Assembly: GCF_001424645.1 (NCBI RefSeq)
Contig: NZ_LMQR01000001.1
Coordinates: forward strand, 1,980,149 to 2,044,148
DNA: 64,000 nucleotides
Direction: 5' to 3'
From: Frigoribacterium sp. Leaf415
GTDB taxonomy: Bacteria > Actinomycetota > Actinomycetes > Actinomycetales > Microbacteriaceae
Shown here one piece after another: positions 18,556-28,317 of the stretch (position 1 is the stretch's first letter; each line of letters begins with the position of its first letter). The translations under genes were made by a program, and so were the position numbers. The notes below the pieces were generated by a model. That model worked only from the letters and a program-made list of their open reading frames with translations, did not search any database and was not told where the DNA came from.

Positions 18556-19817
18556 TGACCGATCCGCTCGCCTACCCCGCCGACTCCACCGACCCCGACG
18601 AGCAGGCCTCGGCGCATCCCGCCGGCCCGCTCGACGCTGCCGACCCGCTGGCGTCGTTCGTCGACCGGTTCGTGCCGGCCGTCGACGTGGTCTCGTACCT
18701 CGACGGCAACTCGCTGGGGCGGCCCGTGACCGCCACGCTGTCGCGACTGTCCGAGTTCGTCGAGGGCGCCTGGGGCACGCGGTTGATCCGTTCGTGGGAC
18801 GAGCGCTGGATGTCGCTGCCGACCGAGCTCGGCGACCGCATCGCGGCGGCCTGCCTCGGTGCCGCGCCGGGTCAGACGGTCGTGGCCGACTCGACGACCG
18901 TGCTGCTCTACAAGGCGATCCGCGCCGCTCTGCGGGCCCGGCCCGACCGCCACGAGATCGTGATCGACGACGACCAGTTCCCGACCGACCGCTTCGTCGT
19001 CGAGGGCATCGCGCGGGAGCACGGGGCGACGATCCGCTGGATCGCCGTCGACAAGGCGACCGGCGTGACCGTGTCGCAGGTGCGCGACGTCGTGGGGCCC
19101 GAGACGGCACTGCTGCTGGTGAACCACGTGTCGTACCGGTCGGGGTGGCTGGTCGACCTGCCGGCCGTCACGACGCTCGTGCACGAGGCGGGCGGGCTCG
19201 TGCTGGCCGACCTCTGCCACAGCGTCGGCGTCGTGCCGATGCAGCTCGACGAGTGGGGTGTCGACCTCGCCGTCGGCTGCACATACAAGTACCTCAACGG
19301 CGGCCCGGGTGCCCCCGCCTTCGTCTACGCCCGCGCCTCGCTGCTGCCCGAACTCGACCAGCCGATCCAGGGGTGGATGGGCGCGGCCGACGTGTTCGCG
19401 ATGGCCGACGGGTACGAGGCGGCGGCCGGCATCCGACGGTTCGTCAGCGGGACTCCCCCGGTGATGGGCATGCTCGCGATGCACGACATGCTCGACCTGA
19501 TCGACGAGGCCGGCATCGACGCCATCAGGACGAAGTCGCTCGCCCTGACCGACTACGCCTTCGACCTCGTCGACGCCTGGCTCGTGCCGCTCGGGGTGAC
19601 CGTCGCTACTCCCCGGGCCGCGGCGGAACGCGGCAGCCACGTCACCATCACGCACGAGTCGTTCCGCGGCATCGTGGCCCGGCTCTGGGACGCCGGCGTC
19701 GTGCCCGACTTCCGCAACCCCGACGCCCTGCGCATCGGACTGTCGCCGCTCAGCACCTCGTTCGCCGAGGTGCGCATCGGCATCGCCGCGATCCGGGCGG
19801 CCCTGCTCGCCGACTGA
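18555..19817 (+). CDS. kynU: kynureninase
   Basis: A 420-residue PLP enzyme (fold type I, aminotransferase class V) that cleaves L-kynurenine to anthranilate and alanine. The PLP lysine lies in GCTYKYLNGGPG (K245), preceded by the cofactor Asp block VLADLCHSVG; VSYLDGNSLGRP near residue 50 and LVNHVSYRSG are also characteristic. The start ATG overlaps the stop of the amidohydrolase gene (TGATG). No tryptophan dioxygenase is in the window, so kynurenine would have to come from another locus or from outside the cell. Anthranilate made here could feed tryptophan synthesis or be degraded. Confidence 0.93.
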   Translation: MTDPLAYPADSTDPDEQASAHPAGPLDAADPLASFVDRFVPAVDVVSYLDGNSLGRPVTATLSRLSEFVEGAWGTRLIRSWDERWMSLPTELGDRIAAACLGAAPGQTVVADSTTVLLYKAIRAALRARPDRHEIVIDDDQFPTDRFVVEGIAREHGATIRWIAVDKATGVTVSQVRDVVGPETALLLVNHVSYRSGWLVDLPAVTTLVHEAGGLVLADLCHSVGVVPMQLDEWGVDLAVGCTYKYLNGGPGAPAFVYARASLLPELDQPIQGWMGAADVFAMADGYEAAAGIRRFVSGTPPVMGMLAMHDMLDLIDEAGIDAIRTKSLALTDYAFDLVDAWLVPLGVTVATPRAAAERGSHVTITHESFRGIVARLWDAGVVPDFRNPDALRIGLSPLSTSFAEVRIGIAAIRAALLAD

Positions 19818-19942
19818 GCACGCACACGGCACACCGCCGAGTGGGCAGGACACCGCCGCACGAAGCGGTGCCTCGTCCACTTCCCGTGTTCTCGCGGATC
19901 GACGACGCCGGTGTCGGGTGGGCGCAGTCAGCCGAGCCCCGG

Positions 19943-19996
19943 CACCTGCGCTTGTGCCTGTGCCTGCGCCTGTGCCTGCGCCTGCGCCTGTGTCTG
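19943..19996. repeat. hexamer microsatellite CCTGYG
   Basis: About nine imperfect tandem copies of CCTGTG/CCTGCG run through this stretch between two convergent genes. The C/T alternation inside the unit suggests slippage followed by point change. A tract like this is likely to vary in copy number among strains. Confidence 0.75.
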
Positions 19997-20178
19997 GGCG
20001 CCGAACCCGAACGCCCCGCGTCCGCCGCCGTGCCGAACCCGACCGCCCCGCGCCCGCGTACCGCTCCTAACCCGACATCCGGCGCCGACGAAAACGTTTG
20101 CGGCCGAAGATGAGCAGCGTGTCCCCCCTCGAAGGTCGCGAATTGCACACCGGATCGAGGACGGGGCGGACGCAGAAC

Positions 20179-20205
20179 AGGCGCCGCCCGGGGTGGGCGA
20201 CGCCT
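20179..20205 (-). terminator. nrdF terminator hairpin
   Basis: The arms AGGCGCCGCCC and GGGCGACGCCT pair over 11 bp with one mismatch around a 5-nt loop. It lies 24 bp beyond the nrdF stop on the minus strand and would end the nrdHIEF transcript. Confidence 0.7.
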
Positions 20206-20228
20206 GCTGCGTGGTGCGGGGGGGTGCG

Positions 20229-21260
<1,032 letters not shown>

Positions 21261-21266
21261 TCAGGA

Positions 21267-21299
21267 GGCGCGGGCCGGCTGTCGAGGCCGGCCCGCGCC
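21267..21299 (-). terminator. perfect 13-bp hairpin between nrdE and nrdF
   Basis: The arms GGCGCGGGCCGGC and GCCGGCCCGCGCC are exact complements around a 7-nt loop. The left arm overlaps a dispersed decamer copy (21264). It sits inside the operon, so it would act as an attenuator, an mRNA-stabilising end for nrdE, or a processing site rather than as the operon end. Confidence 0.65.
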
Positions 21300-21329
21300 G
21301 GGTGGCGCAAGAGCCGTGAGGCGCAGGGC

Positions 21330-23498
21330 CTAGAGCATGCAGCTGACGCAGCCGTCGACCTCGGTGCCCTCGAGCGCGAGCTGACGCAGACGGATGTAGT
21401 AGATCGTCTTGATGCCCTTGCGCCATGCGTAGATCTGCGCCTTGTTGATGTCGCGCGTGCTCGCCGTGTCTTTGAAGAAGAGCGTGAGCGACAGGCCCTG
21501 GTCGACGTGCTGCGTCGCCGCGGCGTAGGTGTCGATGATCTTCTCGGGCCCGATCTCGTACGCGTCGGTGTAGTACTCGAGGTTGTCGTTCGTCATGAAC
21601 GGCGCCGGGTAGTACACGCGGCCGAGCTTGCCCTCTTTGCGGATCTCGATCTTCGACGCGATCGGGTGGATCGACGACGTCGAGTGGTTGATGTACGAGA
21701 TCGACCCGGTCGGCGGCACGGCCTGCAGGTTCTGGTTGTAGATGCCGTGCTGCATGATGCTGGCCTTGAGCGCACGCCAGTCGTCCTGCGTGGGGATCGC
21801 GACGCCGGCGTCGGCGAACAGTGCGGCCGCACGCTCGGTCTCGGGCTTCCATTCGGTCTCGGTGTACTTGTCGAAGAAGGTGCCCGACGCGTACGTGGAG
21901 TCCTCGAAACCGCCGAAGGTGACGCCACGCTCGATCGCGATGGTGTTCGAGGCACGCAGGGCGTGGAACAGCACCGTGTAGAAGTAGATGTTCGTGAAGT
22001 CGATCGCCTCGGGCGTGCCGTAGTGGACACGCTCGCGGGCCAGGTAGCCGTGCAGGTTCATCTGGCCGAGGCCGATGGCGTGCGACTGGTCGTTGCCGAC
22101 CTCGATCGAGCGCACCGAGGTGATGTGGCTCATGTCGCTGACCGCGCTGAGGCCGCGGATCGCGGTCTCGACGGTCTTGCCGAGGTCGGGGGCGTCCATC
22201 GAGAGGGCGATGTTCATCGAGCCGAGGTTGCAGCTGATGTCCTTGCCGATCTCGTTGTACGAGAGGTCCTCGTTGAACGTGGTGGGCGTGTTGACCTGCA
22301 GGATCTCGGAGCACAGGTTCGACATGTTGATGCGGCCCTTGATCGGGTTCGCCTTGTTGACCGTGTCTTCGAACACGATGTAGGGGTAGCCCGACTCGAA
22401 CTGGATCTCGGCGATCGTCTGGAAGAAGTCGCGCGCCTTGATCTTGGTCTTCTTGATGCGCGAGTCGGCGACCATCTCGCGGTACTTCTCGCTGATCGCG
22501 ACGTCGCCGAAGGGGACGCCGTAGACCTTCTCGACGTCGTACGGCGAGAAGAGGTACATGTCCTCGTTGTTCTTGGCGAGCTCGAACGTGATGTCGGGCA
22601 CGACGACGCCGAGGGACAGCGTCTTGATGCGGATCTTCTCGTCGGCGTTCTCACGCTTGGTGTCGAGGAACCGCATGATGTCGGGGTGGTGCGCGCTGAG
22701 GTAGACCGCACCCGCACCCTGACGGGCACCGAGCTGGTTGGCGTAGCTGAAGCTGTCTTCGAGCAGCTTCATGACGGGGATGATGCCCGACGACTGGTTC
22801 TCGATCTGCTTGATCGGTGCGCCGGCCTCGCGGATGTTCGAGAGCGACAGGGCGACGCCGCCGCCGCGCTTCGACAGCTGCAGCGACGAGTTGATGCCGC
22901 GCGAGATCGACTCCATGTTGTCTTCGATGCGCAACAGGAAGCAGCTGACGAGTTCGCCGCGCTGGGCCTTCGCCGTGTTCAGGAAGGTCGGCGTGGCCGG
23001 CTGGAAGCGGCCCGCGATGATCTCTTCGACCAGGTCGACGGCGAGTGCCTCGTCGCCCTGGGCGAGGCCGAGGGCGGTCATGACGACGCGGTCTTCGAAG
23101 CGCTCGAGGTAGCGCTTGCCGTCGAACGTCTTGAGCGTGTACGAGGTGTAGTACTTGAACGCACCGAGGAAGGTCTGGAACCGGAACTTCTTCGAGTACG
23201 CGAGGTCGTTGAGCTTCTCGATGAAGGCGAAGTCGTACTGCTCGATGGTCGCGGCCTCGTAGTACTCGTTCTCGACGAGGTAGTCGAGGCGCTCGCGCAG
23301 GTTGTGGAAGAAGACCGTGTTCTGGTTGACGTGCTGCAGGAAGTACTGCTTCGCCGCCTCGCGGTCTTTCTCGAACTGGATCTCGCCGGAGGGACCGTAG
23401 AGGTTCAGCATCGCGTTCAGGGAGTGGTAGTCCATCCCCGAGCTGAGACCCTGCCCCGGTGCGGCGATCACTTCGAGGTCATCGACTGCTGCGTCCAA
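21330..23498 (-). CDS. nrdE: ribonucleotide reductase class Ib, alpha subunit
   Basis: A 722-residue catalytic subunit that reduces ribonucleoside diphosphates. Class Ib features: the short N-terminus with [11 protein letters not shown], absence of the N-terminal ATP-cone of NrdA, the catalytic-site block [25 protein letters not shown] near the C-terminal third, and the redox-active tail GCVSCML. I accept the TTG at 23496-23498 as start because GGAAG lies 5 bp upstream and it overlaps nrdI by 31 bp; a later ATG (MDYHSL) is the alternative. NrdH supplies electrons to the C-terminal cysteines. Confidence 0.96.
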   Translation of the reverse strand: MDAAVDDLEVIAAPGQGLSSGMDYHSLNAMLNLYGPSGEIQFEKDREAAKQYFLQHVNQNTVFFHNLRERLDYLVENEYYEAATIEQYDFAFIEKLNDLAYSKKFRFQTFLGAFKYYTSYTLKTFDGKRYLERFEDRVVMTALGLAQGDEALAVDLVEEIIAGRFQPATPTFLNTAKAQRGELVSCFLLRIEDNMESISRGINSSLQLSKRGGGVALSLSNIREAGAPIKQIENQSSGIIPVMKLLEDSFSYANQLGARQGAGAVYLSAHHPDIMRFLDTKRENADEKIRIKTLSLGVVVPDITFELAKNNEDMYLFSPYDVEKVYGVPFGDVAISEKYREMVADSRIKKTKIKARDFFQTIAEIQFESGYPYIVFEDTVNKANPIKGRINMSNLCSEILQVNTPTTFNEDLSYNEIGKDISCNLGSMNIALSMDAPDLGKTVETAIRGLSAVSDMSHITSVRSIEVGNDQSHAIGLGQMNLHGYLARERVHYGTPEAIDFTNIYFYTVLFHALRASNTIAIERGVTFGGFEDSTYASGTFFDKYTETEWKPETERAAALFADAGVAIPTQDDWRALKASIMQHGIYNQNLQAVPPTGSISYINHSTSSIHPIASKIEIRKEGKLGRVYYPAPFMTNDNLEYYTDAYEIGPEKIIDTYAAATQHVDQGLSLTLFFKDTASTRDINKAQIYAWRKGIKTIYYIRLRQLALEGTEVDGCVSCML

Positions 23499-23887
23499 AA
23501 TTCTTCCAATCCTGTGTGTACGGCTTGTACGTCGTCTGGTGTTCCGAAGACTTCGAAACGGTAGAGAAGGGGAACGTCACACTTGGCCGAGACGATGTCG
23601 CCGGCCAGGCAGTAGCCCTCTCCGAAGTTGGTGTTGCCCGCCGCGATCACGCCTCGGATGAGGCGCCGGTTGCCCTCGTCGTTGAGGAACCGGATGACCT
23701 GCTTCGGGACGGCGCCTCGCCCTTCGCCGCCGCCGTAGGTCGGCAGGACGAGGACGTAGGGGTCTCGGACGTGGAGCGGTGGCTCGGACGGGAACAGCGG
23801 GATGCGCTGGGCCGGCACACCGAGCTTCTTCACGAAGCGGTCGGTGTTGCCCGAGACGCTCGAGAAGTAGACGAGTTCGTTCGTCAC
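23468..23887 (-). CDS. nrdI: NrdI flavodoxin-like protein
   Basis: A 139-residue FMN protein that supplies oxidant for assembly of the dimanganese-tyrosyl radical cofactor of NrdF. The N-terminal [17 protein letters not shown] is the NrdI form of the flavodoxin phosphate loop, and [19 protein letters not shown] is the conserved late block. Its 3' end overlaps the start of nrdE, implying translational coupling. It lies 81 bp downstream of nrdH in the same operon. Confidence 0.95.
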   Translation of the reverse strand: MTNELVYFSSVSGNTDRFVKKLGVPAQRIPLFPSEPPLHVRDPYVLVLPTYGGGEGRGAVPKQVIRFLNDEGNRRLIRGVIAAGNTNFGEGYCLAGDIVSAKCDVPLLYRFEVFGTPDDVQAVHTGLEEFWTQQSMTSK

Positions 23888-23968
23888 GACGAGTCCTCGC
23901 CTCCGAGGTGGTGTGGGGCCGGGCCCCGGGTCACGGTCCTGCTGGTCGGGCGCGGAGCGCCCGGTCGA

Positions 23969-24202
23969 CTAGTCGACCTTGGCGGCCAGGGCGGCGATCT
24001 TGTCGGGGCGGAAGCCGCTCCAGTGGTCGTCGTCGGCGATGACCACGGGGGCCTGCATGTAGCCGAGGGCGCGGACCTTCTCGAGCGCGGCGTCGTCGGC
24101 GGTGACGTCGAGCACGTCGTACTCGATGCCCTTGTTGTCGAGGGCACGGTAGGTGGCCGTGCACTGGACGCAGGACGGCTTGGTGTAGACGGTGATGGCC
24201 AT
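23969..24202 (-). CDS. nrdH: NrdH-redoxin
   Basis: A 77-residue glutaredoxin-like protein with thioredoxin-like activity that reduces NrdE. The redox motif is CVQC at residues 11-14 (TKPSCVQCTATYRAL); GYMQAPVVIADDDHWSGFRP at the end of the fold is the NrdH hallmark. The ATG at 24202 has AGGGG upstream. It is the first gene of nrdHIEF; the upstream region contains two NrdR-like boxes. Confidence 0.96.
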   Translation of the reverse strand: MAITVYTKPSCVQCTATYRALDNKGIEYDVLDVTADDAALEKVRALGYMQAPVVIADDDHWSGFRPDKIAALAAKVD

Positions 24203-24531
24203 GGGATCCCCTGTGTTCTGGCCGGCCCCTGAGGCCGGATCGGTGGTTCGTGAGCCTGCGGGGCGTGGTGCCCGTGGCGACTCCTCGATACTACATCTAG
24301 TGGCCCGGAGTTGCCCCCACAACTAGATGCGGTGTTACACGCCTGTAGTTCGCTTCACGGACTTCTCCACAGGGAACCGCACACGTTTTGCACAGAACGA
24401 GGGCGGTTCTCCCCGATTCTGGGCTGTTCTCCACATGTTCGTCCCCACCACCGACACTCGTCGATCCGTGTCCCCAGTTCGGGACCACGGCGTGTCGCGC
24501 ACCCTGGACTCGCTCGTAGACTTGTCCCCTC
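24203..24531. other. 329-bp divergent regulatory region, nrdH versus MFS gene
   Basis: Besides the paired NrdR-like boxes (24289-24334), this gap holds two direct copies of TTCTCCACA at 24363-24371 and 24427-24435. Each is one base away from the DnaA-box consensus TTATCCACA, and they are 64 bp apart. An inverted repeat AGAAC-N7-GTTCT lies at 24394-24410. The G+C drops visibly between about 24280 and 24420 compared with the surrounding genes, as expected for a promoter region. No reading frame here looks coding. Confidence 0.6.
24289..24334. promoter_or_regulatory. pair of NrdR-like boxes upstream of nrdHIEF
   Basis: Box 1 is TACTACATCTAGTGGC (24289-24304) and box 2 is ACAACTAGATGCGGTG (24319-24334). 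Both share the core ACTAGATGYRGT (or its complement) and resemble the 16-bp palindromic NrdR target known from actinobacteria. Their starts are 30 bp apart, about three helical turns, which is the spacing NrdR uses for its double sites. A minus-strand -10-like TAGTAT (24288-24293) overlaps box 1, so binding would repress nrdH transcription. Confidence 0.78.
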
Positions 24532-25740
24532 GTGAGCACCTATTCGACCCTGCTGAAGACGCCCGGCGTCTCGCGCATCATCGCGGCCCAGCTGACCGCG
24601 CGCTTCCCGTTCGGCATGCTGTCGCTCGCGTTCCTGCTGCACGTCGAGCACGTGCACCACTCGTACGCCGCGGCCGGTCTCGTCCTCGCCGCGACGAGCA
24701 TCGGCCAGGCGATCTCGGGCCCGCTCACCAGCCGATGGATGGGCCGCTGGGCGATGCGCCCCGTCCTGACCCTGACGCTGATCGTCTGCCTGATCACGAT
24801 GGTCACCTTCACCCTGTACGACTTCTCGGTGCCGGTGTTCATGGCGCTCGGCTTCGTGACCGGCCTCAGCGTGCCTCCCGTCCAGCCGGCCGTCCGCACC
24901 ATCTACCCCAAGATGGTCACCTCGAACCAGCTCACTCCCCTGTTCTCGCTCGACGCGTCCGCGCAAGAGATCATCTGGGTGGCCGGCCCGGTCATCACGA
25001 CCTTCGTCGGGACGCAGATCGGCACCCGAGAGGCCATCTGGCTCGCCGCGGCGTTCCTGGTGGGCGGCGGCATCTGGTTCATCGCGTCGCCCGAGGTCGG
25101 ACGCGTGCGCATCCCCCGCAGCAAGCGGGCCTTCGGCAAGGTGCTCGCGCGGCCGACCGTGCTGCTCGCGACCGTCGCCGGCTTCCTGCTCATCGGCGCC
25201 TGCGCCGCGGTCGAGGCGGGCGTCGTCGCGCTCTTCGGCGAGGGCAGTGCCGACTCGGGCATCGCGCTGGCCATCTTCGCCGCGGGGTCGCTGGTCGGTG
25301 GCCTCGCCCTCGGTCACGTCCCGGTCGGCCCGTGGGCGCTCGGCCGCCGCATCGCCATCGTCTTCGTCGGCATGACCCTCGCGATCTTCGCCACGGGCCT
25401 CTGGCCGATCAGCATCACGTTGCTGATCGCGGGCGTCGGCATCGCGCCCGCCCTCGCCGTCATGTTCGCCATCGTGTCGTCGAGCGTCAAGTTCAGCGAC
25501 ACGGCCGAGGCCTACGGCTGGGCCGGCACCGGCCAGCTGATCGGCTCGGCGCTGGGCTCGGCCATCGCCGGCTTCGCGATCGACCACATCGGCGGGCAGG
25601 GCGGCCTCATCGTGGCCGCCTGCTTCGCCTTCGTCGGCATGATCGTCGGCGCCGCGTTCCACAAGGCCCTGCCCGACCTCCGCGGTCGCGACGCGAGCCC
25701 CCTGCCCGACACCGAACCGGTGCCGGTCCAGACGAGCTGA
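24532..25740 (+). CDS. MFS transporter
   Basis: A 402-residue integral membrane protein of the major facilitator superfamily with about twelve hydrophobic segments. The loop 2-3 region reads GPLTSRWMGRWAMRPVLTL, a form of the GxxxDRxGRR motif. The substrate is unknown; related actinobacterial proteins are annotated as putative efflux carriers. The start is the GTG at 24532, in register with the first hydrophobic helix; no strong ribosome site is present, which may mean leaderless expression. It is divergent from nrdHIEF. Confidence 0.87.
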   Translation: MSTYSTLLKTPGVSRIIAAQLTARFPFGMLSLAFLLHVEHVHHSYAAAGLVLAATSIGQAISGPLTSRWMGRWAMRPVLTLTLIVCLITMVTFTLYDFSVPVFMALGFVTGLSVPPVQPAVRTIYPKMVTSNQLTPLFSLDASAQEIIWVAGPVITTFVGTQIGTREAIWLAAAFLVGGGIWFIASPEVGRVRIPRSKRAFGKVLARPTVLLATVAGFLLIGACAAVEAGVVALFGEGSADSGIALAIFAAGSLVGGLALGHVPVGPWALGRRIAIVFVGMTLAIFATGLWPISITLLIAGVGIAPALAVMFAIVSSSVKFSDTAEAYGWAGTGQLIGSALGSAIAGFAIDHIGGQGGLIVAACFAFVGMIVGAAFHKALPDLRGRDASPLPDTEPVPVQTS

Positions 25741-25767
25741 CCCGCGCCTCCTCGTCCACCGGACGAC

Positions 25768-25808
25768 GGGCCCGGCACGCACCGTTCACCGGACGGTCGC
25801 CCGGGCCC
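25768..25808 (+). terminator. stem-loop after the MFS gene
   Basis: GGGCCCGG (25768-25775) pairs with CCGGGCCC (25801-25808), and an inner ACCGT/ACGGT stem lies within the loop. It begins 27 bp after the MFS stop. It is GC-rich with no T-run. Confidence 0.5.
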
Positions 25809-25847
25809 TGCGACACGTGTCGGCCGGACGCTGGCAGAGTTGAGGGC

Positions 25848-26678
25848 ATGCCCTCCATCGACGTGCCCCAGATCACCCTCAACGACGGCCGCACGATCCC
25901 GCAGCTCGGCCTCGGCGTCTACAAGGTCGCCGACGACGAGGCCGAACGGGTCGTCGAGACCGCCCTCGGCGAGGGCTACCGCCACCTCGACACCGCCGAG
26001 TTCTACGCCAACGAGAAAGGCGTCGGACGCGCCCTCGAGGCGTCCGGCGTTCCCCGTGACGAGGTCTTCCTCACGACCAAGGTCTGGAACACCGCGCAGG
26101 GCTACGACGAGACGCTCCGCTCGTTCGACGAGAGCCTGACGAAGCTCGGCACCGACCACGTCGACCTCTACCTGATCCACTGGCCCGCCCCGAAGCAGGA
26201 CAAGTACGTCGAGACGTACCGTGCCCTCGAGACGATCCGGGCCGAGGGCCGGGCGCTCTCGATCGGCGTGAGCAACTTCCAGGTCGCCCACCTCGAGCGT
26301 CTGATGGCCGAGACCGACGTCGTGCCGGCCATCAACCAGGTCGAGGCGCACCCGTGGTTGCAGCAGCACGAGCTACGCGCCTTCGACGCCGCGCACGGGA
26401 TCGTGACCGAGGCGTGGTCGCCGCTGGCGCGAGGGCGCATCCTGGACAACGCGGCACTCGTGCGCATCGGCGCGAAGCACGGCGTCACCCCGGCCCAGGT
26501 GACGATCCGCTGGCACCTGCAGCAGGGCCTCGTCGTGATCCCGAAGTCGGTCACGCCGTCGCGCATCAGGGCCAACCTCGACGTCTTCGGCTTCGAGCTC
26601 GACGCGGGCGACCTCGCCGCCATCGCGGGCATCAAGACCGGCGAGCGCACCGGCTCGCACCCCGACCACAACGGCTGA
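25848..26678 (+). CDS. aldo/keto reductase (2,5-diketo-D-gluconate reductase-like)
   Basis: A 276-residue NADPH-dependent oxidoreductase with a TIM-barrel fold. The catalytic tetrad is intact: Asp and Tyr in RHLDTAEFYANEKGVG, Lys in FLTTKVWN and His in LYLIHWPAP. The cofactor block VVIPKSVTPSRIRANLDVF near the C-terminus is typical of the AKR5 group. The physiological substrate cannot be deduced; members act on diketo sugars, methylglyoxal and other carbonyls. It is a single gene, with RNase HI 118 bp downstream. A decamer copy (26720) follows the stop. Confidence 0.93.
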   Translation: MPSIDVPQITLNDGRTIPQLGLGVYKVADDEAERVVETALGEGYRHLDTAEFYANEKGVGRALEASGVPRDEVFLTTKVWNTAQGYDETLRSFDESLTKLGTDHVDLYLIHWPAPKQDKYVETYRALETIRAEGRALSIGVSNFQVAHLERLMAETDVVPAINQVEAHPWLQQHELRAFDAAHGIVTEAWSPLARGRILDNAALVRIGAKHGVTPAQVTIRWHLQQGLVVIPKSVTPSRIRANLDVFGFELDAGDLAAIAGIKTGERTGSHPDHNG

Positions 26679-26796
26679 CCCGGTCCGGCGCTGGCGCCGC
26701 CCGAACCCGACACCCCTGCAGGAGGCGCGGGTCCGGTCGGTCGCGCCCGGCACGTTACCGTGGACCGGCAACCCGTCGACGCAAGGAGCACCCCGC

Positions 26797-27330
26797 ATGA
26801 CCATCACCGCCGCAGCAGACGGATCGGCCCTCGGCAACCCCGGCCCCGCCGGATGGGCCTGGTACGTCGACGACGAGCGGTGGGCCGCCGGCGGCTGGCC
26901 GCGTGCCACGAACAACCAGGGCGAGCTCACCGCCGTGCTCGAGCTGCTCCGCGCCACGGCCGGCACCGACGACGACCTGCACATCCTGTGCGACAGCCAG
27001 TACACGATCAAGGCCTGCACCGAGTGGATGCCCGGCTGGAAGCGCAAGGGCTGGCGCAAGGCCGACGGCAAGCCCGTGCTCAACGTCGAGATCCTGAAAG
27101 AACTCGACGCCGCCCTGGCCGGACGCAAGGTGCGCTTCGAGTGGGTCCGCGGTCACGTCGGCCACGAGATGAACGAGGCGGCCGACGTGCGGGCCCGAGG
27201 CGCGGCCACGGCGTTCCAGAACCGCACCGAGGTGCCGTCCGGGCCCGGGTGGCCGGGGGCGCCGGTCGCGACGACCGACCCGATCACGGCGCCGGCGACC
27301 CCGCCCGCGCCTCCTGCGACGCTCTTCTGA
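26797..27330 (+). CDS. rnhA: ribonuclease HI
   Basis: A 177-residue enzyme that cuts RNA in RNA-DNA hybrids. All four acidic residues are present: D8 (AADGSALGNPGPAGWAW), E43 (NNQGELTAV), D66 (LCDSQYTI) and D130 (NEAADVRAR), with the assisting His in VRGHVGHEMN. The catalytic domain ends near residue 145, and the last 30 residues are a Pro/Ala/Thr-rich tail in which a decamer copy (27304) is embedded. The ATG has AAGGAG 8 bp upstream. Confidence 0.95.
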   Translation: MTITAAADGSALGNPGPAGWAWYVDDERWAAGGWPRATNNQGELTAVLELLRATAGTDDDLHILCDSQYTIKACTEWMPGWKRKGWRKADGKPVLNVEILKELDAALAGRKVRFEWVRGHVGHEMNEAADVRARGAATAFQNRTEVPSGPGWPGAPVATTDPITAPATPPAPPATLF

Positions 27331-27347
27331 CCCGCAACGACCGCACC

Positions 27348-27407
27348 GCACCGCGAATCGTGCACCGCACCTGATCTGGATGCGGTGCCGTGCACGAAAC
27401 GCGGTGC
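27348..27407. terminator. long hairpin between convergent rnhA and SDR genes (family A)
   Basis: The left arm, from GCACCGCGAATCGTGCAC onward, pairs with the right arm ending GTGCACGAAACGCGGTGC, over about 24 bp with three mismatches and a 10-nt loop. The same arm sequence recurs at 57905-57964 between another convergent pair, so this is a repeated element rather than a one-off terminator. Confidence 0.75.
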
Positions 27408-27415
27408 CGCGCCGT

Positions 27416-27460
27416 GCCGTGCGGCGTCGTGCCGTGCGGCGTCGTGCCGTGCGGCGTCGT
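27416..27460. repeat. three perfect 15-bp tandem repeats
   Basis: The unit GCCGTGCGGCGTCGT is present exactly at 27416-27430, 27431-27445 and 27446-27460, with degenerate flanks. It lies in the 150-bp gap between two convergent genes, just after a family A hairpin. Confidence 0.85.
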
Positions 27461-27486
27461 GCCGCGTCGCGCCGGCGTCGCCCGAG

Positions 27487-28248
27487 CTACATCGAGGGGT
27501 GCGTGCTCGACAGGCCACCGTCGACGACGAACTGGGCGCCGGTCGAGAAGGCCGAGTCGTCGCTCGCGAGGTGCAGGGCGAGCCCGGCGACCTCGTCGGG
27601 CTTGGCGAGGCGACCCCGCGGGCTCATCGCGCGGAATGCGTCGAGCACCTGCGGCTGGGCCTCGACCTGGCGGCGGAACAGTGCGGTGTCGGTCGGGCCG
27701 GGGTGCAGCGAGTTGATGCGGATGTTCCAGCCCTCTTGGGCGGCGTGGGCCGCACTCGACCGGGTGAGACCGACCAGGGCGTGCTTGCTCGCCGTGTAGG
27801 CCGCGTCGTCACCGAAGCCGAGGAAGGACGTCGCCGGGGCCAGGTTGATGATCGACCCGCCCTCGCCGTCGGGGTTCGCGCGCATCTGCTCGATGGCGAA
27901 GCGCGTGCCGAGCATGACGCCGGTGACGTTGACCGCGAAGACGCGGTTCCAGCTCTCGAGCTGGGTGACGTCGATGGACTGGCCCGAGACGATGCCGGCG
28001 TTGTTCACCAGGACGTCGAGTCGGCCGTAGTGCTCGGCGATGCGGTCCATGACGCGCTTCCAGTCGCCGCCGTTGGCGACGTCGTGCTGCACGAATTCGG
28101 CGCCCGTCTCGGCGGCCACGGCCGCCCCGTCGACGATGTCGGTCGCGACGACCCTGGCCCCCTCGTCGGCGAACCGACGGACGATCGCCTCGCCGATGCC
28201 CGAGGCTGCCCCGGTGACGATGGCGACTTTGCCGGACAGACGAGACAT
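27487..28248 (-). CDS. short-chain dehydrogenase/reductase
   Basis: A 253-residue Rossmann-fold oxidoreductase. The cofactor loop is VTGAASGIG, followed by VNNAG and the catalytic Tyr/Lys in AYTASKHA. By length and the C-terminal block FVVDGG it resembles classical SDRs of the 3-oxoacyl-ACP reductase / glucose dehydrogenase group. Unusually, the position 13 residues before the Tyr, normally the catalytic Ser (as in NxSS), reads Pro in the stretch [11 protein letters not shown]; Thr and Ser lie two and three residues later. It is downstream of, and probably co-transcribed with, the DUF3516 helicase gene. Substrate unknown. Confidence 0.88.
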   Translation of the reverse strand: MSRLSGKVAIVTGAASGIGEAIVRRFADEGARVVATDIVDGAAVAAETGAEFVQHDVANGGDWKRVMDRIAEHYGRLDVLVNNAGIVSGQSIDVTQLESWNRVFAVNVTGVMLGTRFAIEQMRANPDGEGGSIINLAPATSFLGFGDDAAYTASKHALVGLTRSSAAHAAQEGWNIRINSLHPGPTDTALFRRQVEAQPQVLDAFRAMSPRGRLAKPDEVAGLALHLASDDSAFSTGAQFVVDGGLSSTHPSM

Positions 28249-28317
28249 GGCGACCTCTTCGTGGTGGAACGCGGGTGGAGCTGGTCGGCTGCCGGGGTGG
28301 GGCAGGACCCTACGAGA

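Larger units (their letters stand above)
19818..20228. other. 411-bp gap between convergent kynU and nrdF
   Basis: No gene is apparent. The region holds a stem-loop just after kynU (CACCGC/GCGGTG with partly pairing flanks, about 19841-19880), a low-complexity hexamer tract at 19943-19996, and a strong hairpin at 20179-20205 that serves nrdF. Reading frames across the hexamer tract are Cys/Leu/Arg repeats and are not credible proteins. Confidence 0.6.

Noticed and set aside
24394..24410. LexA/SOS box before the MFS gene or nrdH
   Set aside because: AGAAC and GTTCT are symmetric, but the spacer is 7 bp, whereas the actinobacterial LexA site needs GAAC-N4-GTTC.
27416..27460. CRISPR-like array
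   Set aside because: The repeats are 15 bp and directly contiguous with no spacers, so this is a minisatellite.
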